From Breviolum minutum Mf 1.05b.01 (taxonomy: Eukaryota; Sar; Dinophyceae; Suessiales; Symbiodiniaceae): a DNA stretch of 64,000 nt. The notes beneath the pieces are model-generated. The model was not told the DNA's origin. It saw nothing but the letters and a program-made list of their open reading frames with translations, and made no database searches. The translations under genes and the position numbers were made by a program. Below are positions 23,011-31,900 of this stretch, one piece after another. Position 1 is the first letter of the stretch; each line of letters starts with the position of its first letter. The stretch lies in contig DF239303.1 in assembly GCA_000507305.1 (NCBI GenBank), forward strand, positions 96,108-160,107. The letters run 5' to 3'.

Positions 23011-23487
23011 CTTCTTGCCTTGGCCATTTCTCATTTCTTCCCAGACATCACAATGGCCAGTGCTGGGGTACTGGCCGGATGACAAGAAAACACGACATCA
23101 ACAAGAAACCCTGTCTACTAGAAACTCATGTTGGAATCATTATGGACCAAAATGTGTCCTCCCATTGACATTGCCAAGTGGACCGAATGGGTCATCATTG
23201 TAGAGATCTTCCAATGATGAATCCGGCTCATGATAGGGGAACTAGGGATCTACCAATTCTTAGTTCACCACACCTTAGTTCACTAGCAATTATCTTGGCA
23301 ATAGAGCCCTCTTTAAGTACAAGATAGATCGGACTAGCGCACGTCTTTGTATACAATATAGATATATTTGCCTTATGTTGTATTTATACAACACTTACAC
23401 CTGTGGAACTCCCTTTTTTATGTCCTGTTTCCAAACCTCCCTAACCGAACGTCTCAACCCTTTTTGGGTTCTTTGTTGCTTCCCCAG

Positions 23488-23602
23488 CGAGTTGCCAGGC
23501 AAAGATCTCTACGTGATCATTGTTGAAACATGTCCTGTCCTTCGTGGTGAAGTCAGTCAATTATGCCAACTCTTAGAGTACCTTGGATCGAAGAAAAGCT
23601 GA
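23488..23602 (+). CDS. Candidate 3'-terminal exon, unrecognised gene
   Basis: After GCTTCCCCAG the frame reads ELPGKDLYVIIVETCPVLRG and SQLCQLLEYLGSKKS to a TGA at 23600. The composition is protein-like and the acceptor good; no family is recognised. Confidence 0.45.
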
Positions 23603-23673
23603 CGAGTTCTGTGATATCTTTCAGTAGTGTCAGATATGATTTATACCTACAGAAATGAGATTTTAGTGTGTAG

Positions 23674-23742
23674 ATGATTCACTACTTCATGACTACCTGT
23701 TTGACACATGATTTTGTGAAAATGTGTGATTTCTGTACTTCT
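23674..23742 (+). CDS. Candidate exon before element B5
   Basis: 23 codons beginning MIHYFMTTCLTHDFVKMCDF, ending in phase 0 exactly at the GT of B5. Confidence 0.4.
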
Positions 23743-23856
23743 GTTGATGGAAGAAATCCTGCACCACCAGGAATGTATAAACCTTGTAAATAATCAATGG
23801 GATAAACTACCAGTTAAACTACCTATCAACTGGTGCAGGACCTCAGCCATCAACAG
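23741..23856 (+). repeat. Family B element, copy B5
   Basis: CTGTTGATGGAAGAAATCC to CATCAACAG, flanked by TT instead of TA. Coding-like blocks abut both ends. Confidence 0.85.
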
Positions 23857-23941
23857 TTCGTGCTACTGAGGTACCCCTGCAAAGCCTATGCAAGTTTGAC
23901 CGCAGCGGCGTCAGAGATTAGCAACATCATGGAAAGTACAG
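23857..23941 (+). CDS. Candidate exon after element B5
   Basis: 28 codons plus one base from the AG of B5 to CAG|GTCGAAAAC, with KAYASLTAAASEISNIMEST. The frame joins 23674-23742 directly. Confidence 0.45.
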
Positions 23942-25060
23942 GTCGAAAACGGCTGGCGTTTAAAAGGGGATTGGGACCCAATAAATACGTACGCATAAGG
24001 ATACATAAGGCATATAAGGGGTTGATTAGTAGGGGTACGGTATATACAATTCCACGGGTTTTACCTTGCCATTTTCCCTATGACACTTATGTTATACCTT
24101 AACGACATGGGTGGCACATTCCGCCGGGGGGGTGATACAGTGATGGAGGAGAAGTTTGGCTTATCAACTTCCAGATCGGTTGGGAAACAGATAGATGTAG
24201 GAAATATACCTATAACACTGCAAAGTTTACATCGAAATACCTACAGTATTTTTTCCAGATCCTTTTAGACTACAGGATCCTATTCCCGGCAACCATTCGC
24301 ATACCCAACTGCAATTGCATTCTTATATTTCTTGTAGAGATAGTCTTTTAAACACATGCGCAAAAAGTAATATAAAGTCTGAAAATGACGATATCCAAAT
24401 TTTCACCCCTTTCTTTCAGGGATTTGGTTTTGGGTTTAGTTTTCAGGGGTGTGGCCTGTTGATCGGTTATATGACTGATACTACAGCATGGTTGCTTATC
24501 CTTACATGCAAACAAAAATGCCTGGCCGGGCCCGTTTGAATCAACATTCCAAGTCCGAAAGTGGCAGCAGCATTTCAAACTCTCTTCACTTAAAGGGCGC
24601 ACACACACACATTGACACACACACACAAATATATTTATATATATATATATTTATACATACATATTACACATAGGCTGTTTTTCCAACATTTGCATACTCA
24701 GTTGGTGAACACATGGCCTTTCAAACTTTTATCCAACCCTGACAAGAATATTCCGCCCATTTGTTTATTTGTTAGAGTTTTGGTGCACCTTTTGTTTGTG
24801 GCTCATCTCTTGGTCAGGTGATTCTGGAGGAAGCAGCCCAACGTTCCTAGTCCTTTTGGGCACTTCCTGGTTGGATCGAGATTTGCCCTACCAGTTCAAG
24901 CAGGTCGGAGCACCGTAACGTTGCCCAAAAAAGCCAGATGTCAGCTGAAATTTAAAGCCTTTTGGTGACATAACCTGCCTTTTGCATCCTTTTGCAGTGT
25001 CAGCATTTGTTTCAATATTCAGCATGTTTAAAATACTTTGAAATAGTATGTAATAGTCAG

Positions 25061-25153
25061 GATATCATGATTGATTCTGAGTATCCTACTGATTCCTCCA
25101 TCATGAAGTCATATCAAAGACTTTCAGCTTTGGTGCAAGATGTTGTTTTAAAG
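25061..25153 (+). CDS. Exon, unrecognised gene 3
   Basis: 31 codons in phase 0 from AATAGTCAG to AAG|GTTGGATT, with IDSEYPTDSSIMKSYQRLSA and LVQDVVLK. A 48-base intron containing an in-frame stop separates it from 25202. Strong coding look, no family recognised. Confidence 0.6.
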
Positions 25154-25201
25154 GTTGGATTAGATACATGAACAGTGGGACATATCACATTCACGAACAA
25201 G

Positions 25202-25261
25202 TTGCTGCAAAGGAGAATTCAGGCTGTTCAGTTTGTAAACCAAATCCGTTTACTTGTTATG
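25202..25261 (+). CDS. Exon, unrecognised gene 3
   Basis: 20 codons, LLQRRIQAVQFVNQIRLLVM, between CGAACAAG and ATG|GTAGATATG in phase 0. Confidence 0.6.
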
Positions 25262-25418
25262 GTAGATATGTTGTAATCCAACCCCGACAATTGGTGCATG
25301 ATTTTGCCAACAGTACTGCAGCTTAGTTGTTGTTAGGTGCCACCTGAATGGCAAGTGACCTATTTTGACATGATCAAAGTCACAGTACTCATAGTGTTTA
25401 CTCAATTTTATGTTTAAG

Positions 25419-25523
25419 AGGGGTAGTAGCGTAGTCAAGCGTTTGAATGTGTTTTTGGAACATAAATTTCCACATCTTGCTTGGATAAACTTCAAACAAA
25501 GATTGAAACGTGCAAAAAAAACA
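25419..25523 (+). CDS. Exon, unrecognised gene 3, 3' limit uncertain
   Basis: After ATGTTTAAG the frame gives RGSSVVKRLNVFLEHKFPHL then AWINFKQRLKRA before an A-rich run and a TGA. A GC donor within CGTGCAAA is possible. Confidence 0.5.
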
Positions 25524-25683
25524 TGAATGTCGGAGCTTTGAAATCACAGAAGTTTTGGAGTTAGAACTGCTTGACTAACTTGTTCTATGGGTTTGTATTT
25601 TGCATCTTTGCTTTTCTGTGACCAACATGTCCATCGATTTGGGTTGCATATACCGATCTGGAGACACCTGGCTCTAGCCACAG

Positions 25684-25742
25684 GAGTTTGTGTATGTGAC
25701 CCTGACCAGCAAAGCTGAAGAATTTGAACAGGCTTGGGACCG
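25684..25742 (+). CDS. Exon, unrecognised gene 3
   Basis: 19 codons plus CG between AGCCACAG and the strong donor CG|GTGAGTTC: EFVYVTLTSKAEEFEQAWD. The - strand frames over this region are long but lack splice signals this good. Confidence 0.6.
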
Positions 25743-25861
25743 GTGAGTTCAGTATATTTTCCCAGATGTAGACGTTTGAAACGTGGTCGTTGTATAGAGT
25801 CTCCAAACGACTTTTCCTGAAGAGATGCTTTTTCCAATAGATTTTTTTTTTCAAACAACAG

Positions 25862-25892
25862 GTTTCAGAGCTGGAATTGGTTTTGGAGAAGT
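25862..25892 (+). CDS. Candidate exon, unrecognised gene 3
   Basis: VSELELVLEK after ACAACAG to the donor T|GTAGACATG. It joins 26004 in phase, but the upstream exon at 25684 ends in a different phase, so an exon may be missing. Confidence 0.4.
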
Positions 25893-26003
25893 GTAGACAT
25901 GTTCAGATTGTATGTTCAGATTCTTTGATTCGTTCTAGATGACAGTGCTTTATCCTTTCGATCGGTGTTTCAAACACGTGTTTATCTAGCCAGTGATCTG
26001 AAG

Positions 26004-26078
26004 GGAACATGACGACCAGAGGGATTGAGATTGCCACCCCATGGGGAGCTAAAGTGGAACACATTCTCCTCATTGCTG
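26004..26078 (+). CDS. Exon, unrecognised gene 3
   Basis: Two bases, 24 codons and one base from TCTGAAG to G|GTATTT. The peptide NMTTRGIEIATPWGAKVEHI and LLIA loosely recalls the segment that starts the second helicase lobe of some SNF2 proteins, but no helicase motif is found nearby, so no function is assigned. Confidence 0.5.
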
Positions 26079-26417
26079 GTATTTAAAGAAGAGATTTGGC
26101 AGCTGGATTTGGAAGGCATGCAAACATGTCTAGGTCGGTGAAGGAGGACGCTTAGAACATCTTAGAACTCTGGCAGTTTTGGTGCCAAAAGCTGTCCATA
26201 GGGTCGCGGAACTCCACAGTGTAATTTTCATTTAATAGTTGCGAGTTGCGACCACTATTTCAAGTACATAGCCGACTTCAAAATTGAACGATTTGACTAT
26301 ACAAAACTATTATTGTCAAGTGTTAAGTGTCAGTATTGTGTTCAGCGTGGTCATTTTATGACGTTTCTCACTCCTTAATGGTCTTTTTGATATCTACAAA
26401 TTTACTTCAGTGAAATA

Positions 26418-26520
26418 CTAGATGGTTTTTTCAATCATATTTTAATTTTGTGCCGACCTGGGGAGATGTTCCAATTTGACCAATATATTTCAATTTAGGG
26501 TTGGTTCAACCACCAACCAG
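26418..26520 (+). repeat. Family A element, copy A7, diverged
   Basis: CTAGATGGTTTTTTCAATC to CAACCACCAACCAG; the family core is poorly preserved. Confidence 0.6.
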
Positions 26521-26598
26521 AAAACTTATGGCTGGAACCCAAAACAACATGGACCCCCCCCCCTTCTCCAAAAAAAAAGGGTGGTTATAGGTTTGACA

Positions 26599-26690
26599 CT
26601 GTTGATGGAAGAAATCCTGCACCAGTTGATAGGTAGATGATCCCATTATTTACAGGGTTTTAGCACCATCCCAGGTGGTTGTTTGGGATT
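26599..26690 (+). repeat. Family B element, copy B6, 3' truncated
   Basis: Begins CTGTTGATGGAAGAAATCC and retains GCACCATCCCAGGTGGTTG. The right inverted repeat is absent. Confidence 0.65.
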
Positions 26691-26872
26691 GACTTTAGAT
26701 AATCTTGTTGGTATATCCTTTTGACCTTTGATCATGAAAGTCCACCTCCAGAAATTCTGGGATTTGAGGTGGGCAATGAACTCTGTGCCTCGAGCGAAAG
26801 TCAAATTCGCAGTGTCCTACGGGAAAGAGGCGGGGACGAAAGGAAGGTTTAGTTTAAATTGATGAAGTGTGA

Positions 26873-26984
26873 CTGGGTGGTGGCAACTCAAATATGTTTA
26901 AATTTTCACCCCTATTTGGGGAGGATTCCCATTTTGACTAATACTTTTCAAATGGGTTAAAAGAATGGTTGAAACCACCAACTA
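26873..26984 (+). repeat. Family A element, copy A8
   Basis: CTGGGTGGTGGCAACTC to GAAACCACCAACTA with the core CACCCCTATTTGGGGAGG. Confidence 0.7.
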
Positions 26985-27126
26985 CTGTAGATGAAGGGTG
27001 AGTTGATCGTTGTTTTTTTGGAGGTAAGCTTATGAAAGAGGAATATACTGACAGCAAAAATATCATTTTGGAAGGATGGGTGAATGTAAACGTGCACATA
27101 TGTGCATATCGATATATATATATATA

Positions 27127-27227
27127 CTGTTGATGGAAGAAATCCTGCACCAGTTGATAGGTAGTTTATCCCGTTATTTGCAAGGGTCCCAGGTGGTGCA
27201 GTGGTGCAGGATTTCTTCCATCAACAG
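27127..27227 (+). repeat. Family B element, copy B7
   Basis: A near-perfect hairpin: the arms extend from CTGTTGATGG through AAATCCTGCACCA. TA on both sides. Sits in a (TA)n-rich stretch with no coding neighbours. Confidence 0.9.
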
Positions 27228-27297
27228 TATCAATACCATATATAAATGTAAGGTTTCTATAGATTCCTGTTTCACTTGTAAGAACGTTTTGTTGCAG

Positions 27298-27409
27298 AGC
27301 TCTCATGAGGATTATCATCCTGAAGACTTGGGAGGTTCACCAACTATCGGAATACTTGGAAGATATCCAACAGGACCATCCCAGGGAAGATTATCTTTAC
27401 AATAATTAA
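27298..27409 (+). CDS. Candidate exon, unrecognised gene 3
   Basis: After GTTTTGTTGCAG the frame reads ALMRIIILKTWEVHQLSEYL then EDIQQDHPREDYLYNN to a TAA. It could end the gene or use a donor before the stop. Confidence 0.45.
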
Positions 27410-27468
27410 AAGAGTTGGGGATACAGTATATAGTATAGATGGATATATTACATTCGTCTATATCCCAG

Positions 27469-27583
27469 ACTCATTGCACAGGCAAACTCCAGCAGCTGCA
27501 TCTTAAAGTACTCACAGTCATTGCAGTGAATCTCAATTTTTCAACAAACGCCCTCGAAAAACAAGGGCCCTTTCCCAATCTAG
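27469..27583 (+). CDS. Exon ending at a family A element
   Basis: 38 codons plus one base from TATATCCCAG, with CTGKLQQLHLKVLTVIAVNL and NALEKQGPFPNL. It ends at CTAG|GTGGTGG of element A19. The acceptor CTGCCAG at 27726 supplies the matching phase. Confidence 0.5.
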
Positions 27584-27677
27584 GTGGTGGTTTCAATTTT
27601 TGTTTATTTTCATCCCTACTTGGGGAAATGATCCAATTTGACTAATATTTTTCAAAGCGGTCGAAACCACCAACTAG
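27580..27677 (+). repeat. Family A element, copy A19
   Basis: Complete, CTAGGTGGTGGTTTCAA to GAAACCACCAACTAG, with CAAT on both sides. Confidence 0.9.
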
Positions 27678-27726
27678 CAATGTTTTTGGTGAAATTGTTC
27701 GTTTCGCTGAATCCCCAATCTGCCAG

Positions 27727-27884
27727 GAATCCGTGAATATTTGTTACACCCGCTTTCCCTGGAAGATATGCGCCGTACGGTGGATGCTGCTCTACAACGC
27801 CGATGGGCAGAGGCCTTGGGGCTTTGTGAATGTGAGATATCCATAGATGGCTGTAGCGAAGATGGGATGCATTTTTTGGGGCAG
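27727..27884 (+). CDS. Exon, unrecognised gene 3
   Basis: 158 bases from TCTGCCAG to CAG|GTGAACGG. Reads IREYLLHPLSLEDMRRTVDA, ALQRRWAEALGLCECEISID and GCSEDGMHFLGQ. Of all the unrecognised exons this one looks most protein-like. It joins 27469-27583 in phase over the intron that begins with element A19. Confidence 0.6.
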
Positions 27885-28667
27885 GTGAACGGGGGAATGC
27901 CCGGAAAGTGCAAGTCAGATCTTTCACGCGACTCAAAACCTGAAACATCCACGAATCCACTTACACTTGACATGGCTGATTTGTGTGTGTAATTAAGTAG
28001 GAACCCTCATGTGCCATACTGCCATACCTCAACTGGCCACCTCTGAAAACGAGCTAAAATCAGATTGAAAAACATCTGAATTCTGAATTGCCCCCAGGTG
28101 TTCTATTTGTTAAGGTCAACCCAACATGAGTGACTGGAAATTCTCTGAAATTCCACTCAGAAATGCATTTATGCTTTCATCATGCGGAGTTTCCAAGTCC
28201 TATGTTCCATTAGCGGACGTTTTTCATGGTTTTTCATTCCCCTTTTCGTGTTAACCAATGCTCCTATAAAGGTAGAAATTTTAGTCACAAGTTGTGAGTT
28301 TCCATGAGCTTTCTGGTGGTAACCTTCGGTCCTCAAGATGTTTGGAGGGTTTAAACGGGTGACCTGTTTCCGCACAAAGGTGATGCCAATTGGTACTATA
28401 GGACAGTCCCATGAAACTGCATGTTTTTCTCGTTGTCTTTTTTTTTCCTGAACATACGAGATCCTGGATGAATCCTGGAATCCTGGCAGCGTTTTTTTGT
28501 CCAATCGAACAACAACCTCCACATCCATCAACACATCAGTGTACAACCTCCGCAACTTAACGGCGTGGTGGAACTTTTGGAAAGTTGTTCTGAGCCTACC
28601 CCCCTCTAAGGTACCCCACCCAGAGACAAGGCCTTAAGATCTTATCAACCAATATTGCCAATATTAA
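27885..28667. other. Spacer or intron
   Basis: The - strand is open for 128 codons (28169-28555) without a recognisable motif; it is left uncalled because all supported exons around it are on +. Confidence 0.3.
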
Positions 28668-28801
28668 CTAGCTGGTGGCAGCTCAAACATTTGTTATTTT
28701 CACCCCCTACCTTCCGGCAAAGATTTGAAAAATTTGACTCAGGCATATTTTTCAAATGGGGTTGATTTTTCAAATGGGGTTGAAACTCAACCACCAACCA
28801 T
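28668..28801 (+). repeat. Family A element, copy A9
   Basis: CTAGCTGGTGGCAGCTC to CAACCACCAACCA with an internal duplication of TTTTCAAATGGGGTTGA. TATTAA is found on both sides. Confidence 0.7.
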
Positions 28802-28871
28802 TATTAACCATTGGGAAATCCCTTCGGTAAAGGCCGCCGGTATGAAAAACTCACCCTAAAAATCGATCCAG

Positions 28872-28964
28872 GAGTTTCTGGTTTGCGAAACCCTTGGCCG
28901 CGGTTCCTCTGGCGTCGTGCATCGTGTGAAACGCCTTCGTGATGGCCATATCTTTGCGATGAAG
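28872..28964 (+). CDS. Kinase exon: glycine loop and ATP lysine
   Basis: 31 codons in phase 0 after ATCGATCCAG. EFLVCETLGRGSSGVVHRV includes GxGxxGxV, and DGHIFAMK holds the subdomain II lysine. The donor is AAG|GCGGGGG, a GC type. No stop-free alternative keeps both motifs. Confidence 0.75.
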
Positions 28965-31900
28965 GCGGGGGTTGGCAGTTGACAACTTGACGGGCCGTGA
29001 CCTTAAGCCTTTAAGGCGGCTTTATATTCATATGGGTGTTGAACCAAAATAGGGGGAAAACGCCCCAAAATGGATGGTTTATGATGGAAAACCCTATTAA
29101 AATGGGATGATTTGGGGGGGGTACCACTATTTTCGGAAACATCCATATATAGACCCTGGAAAGGGGGGTTTTTGTAAGTCCACTATTTTGTTTGAGGACT
29201 ATTCTGACTGACGACTCAAGTTTCCATCAGGGATATGATTTTATGTTTTACCCTTCCTGAAACTAACAGTTCTTCGCCCCTGAAATTCAGAAAATCGATG
29301 GTTGGAAGACGATCCTTTCCCTTTGGGAATAGGTGTTCAACTGCCTAAAGAAAACTACTAGTATAGCAATTTGGTATATATCAATGTTTTTTTCCAAATG
29401 GTATCAAATGGTGATTCCGTTCAAGCACATGCAATGGCACTTTTTGACACTGCTCATGTTGACCATTGGATTTGAGCTGCAAGACTCACTGTGTGGGGTG
29501 TTTTTTTTCCTTACAAAATACGTGTTTGACTCCTACAGAGTCTGGCTTCGTTCCGAGTAGATTTTGGCGGGTGATTCAACCTGTATTTTCTATAGTCTAT
29601 GAGTGAGTTCTTGTAAATGACTTTGTGCTGCTGAAGATGTTCCAATTTTGGCTTATTAGAAGGTAAAAAACTTTCCCATGCATTTACCTTAAGTAGATAT
29701 TATGTATTAATTTACTTACAATAAAAAAAGCCGGTTGAAGCGGTTGATCTCCACCAGTACCAAAAAAAATGGCCCCAGGAAGTTCCTACGAGACTTCTCC
29801 GCGAGAAAGAGCGCCAGAGTCTTTTGCAAGAGGCCACCGAGGGGAACAAAAAAAATAGAGCGCTCTCCGTTTTGGAGTTGAGAGGGGGGTGACGTCAATG
29901 TTTGGAGTTGGTGGGAAATCAGGATGTTGGATGTTATTTTGGTGGAAGTGAGTGGATATTTCTGACATTTGCTGAAGAAACAGTGTGGGCCCATGCAAAT
30001 GAAACATTCACATGTTGAGCTTTCAGACATAAGTGGGCTCCTATTGCTTGTGTTTTTTGTTTGCTTCAAGATTAGTCCAATGAACCAAAGAACTCCCGGA
30101 AGAGTTTTGCATGATTTGCTGAGCCCATCTCTCCCCCCACGATCTGAGGCTGTAGGGTTGGCAATTTTATGCCCATGGACCACTTGTGGAAATTGCCAGA
30201 AGAAATGCAGATACAGTACACCTTTTCTTTTGGTGGGGGGTTTGTAAATGGGACTTTGGTACCATTTTGTGCCTATTACTTTGGGAGTGCCTCAAGTCAG
30301 GAAACTATACTTATCATGCCAATCTAAGGGCACCCCCCCAATGCCACAAATACGGCCTTCTTAGGGGATTATTAAGGGACAAGGATAATTAAGGGCACCC
30401 CTTTTTTTCAGGCCTTCTTTCTTGGGGTTGGCATTGGGGGAGGGTGGGCCCCTTAGATTCCCATTGAATCAAGCATTTGACTCCACCAGGTCTCATTGAT
30501 GCAGCAGTTTAATTGGCCTACCATCATTTCTCTCGTTTGTGCATGGGAAAATCCGTCCCTCGGCCAGCGTCGAAAAGGTTGGGAGGACTCGTTAGCCCCC
30601 AGCTCTAGTGGGATAAACTTTCATTGTCCTCAACATACATGCGGCACATGCGTATACATGCGTAAATCGTTGAAGGTGTATAAATAAACACTGTCAATCC
30701 TGCAGATTTCAAGGGGCATGGGTTGTCTCCTGGATCTTGACAAAGATGTGTTGTTGCGGTTCTTGTTCCCTAGATCGCTTGATATTTTTGTTGGACCTTT
30801 GAAATAATCCCGATAGTATGACAATCAGTCAAATAGTAAGTTCCTTATACCCCAGCTACCTTGATATACTGGGTCCCTGGTTTCAAACATTTTTTATGTT
30901 CATCCCGATCTCTGGGGTTTCATGATCCAACCTTGACTGGGGCGCATATTTTCCAAATGGGTTGGTTTGTGGATGTGCCTCCGTGGGTGTGGATGTGCCT
31001 CTGTGGATGTGGGTTTCTAAGGCAGCAAAGGTTGCATTATATCGTCACTTGGCCAGATTTGATGCAACGGTGGGTGTTCTTTGGGGCTTTTTTCCGTGGG
31101 TTGAATTGGTGATAGTCATAGTACACAAGCACATGGAGTGTCATCCCTGGAAACTAACATGGATACCAACAAAAAGGCTTGGAACATGTGACTCAGGCTT
31201 TAGATATGGCTCATATGGCCATTTTTTGTTATTTGTACCTAGTTATGTTAGTTTTGGGGTGGTATTGTTTGTAGCTGCTGGTGAAAGCACTAACTACTGT
31301 CACACATTTTGCAACCATTCCTCAATACAATCAAATACACAGTAGATATTTGTAGATTATGTACGCCCAAATTGTAATTGTTCTATTGTTTCATTTGTTG
31401 GAGTACTCCATTCCACATTATATGTATAAATTTGGATGCATTTGGGGGCATGATGATAACACCATTTGGATGATTTAAAGCTCCTTTACACCATCGAAAT
31501 CTATCGACACCTTGTGCCATTTTTCCTAGAAACCTTGTAGAACTACCCTCTGGTAAACTAACATAGCAATGGAAAATCCACCATTTGAAGATGTACTTCC
31601 TATTGGAAGGGTGGATTTCCATTGCCATGTTAGTTTACTGGAGGGTAACGTAACCAACATCATCGCCTTCCCCCCTCTCTACCCAGTACTGTCATGAGGT
31701 CATGCCCTTTTCGGAGGGTGGTTCCTTGAAGATGCGTGTCTCCCATTCCTTGCAGTCCTTGGTGGCAGATACCGAAGGTAGGAAGATGTCACTTGTAAGG
31801 GTGGAAGGTGCAAGGTTTGAGTTTTAATTCCTTGATTCCCATATAGTTGTATATAGGCAACGGCCACAAATATCTAGGTGGTGGCAACTCAAATATTTTT

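Noticed and set aside
25061-26078. SNF2/SHPRH-type helicase
   Set aside because: One loosely similar segment (TPWGAKVEHI) without any helicase motif.
28169-28555. 128-codon - strand frame
   Set aside because: No motif, no splice pair, and it lies within a + strand gene region. It could be real and needs transcript data.
29716-30183. 155-codon - strand frame
   Set aside because: Overlaps a + strand block with better composition; no motif.
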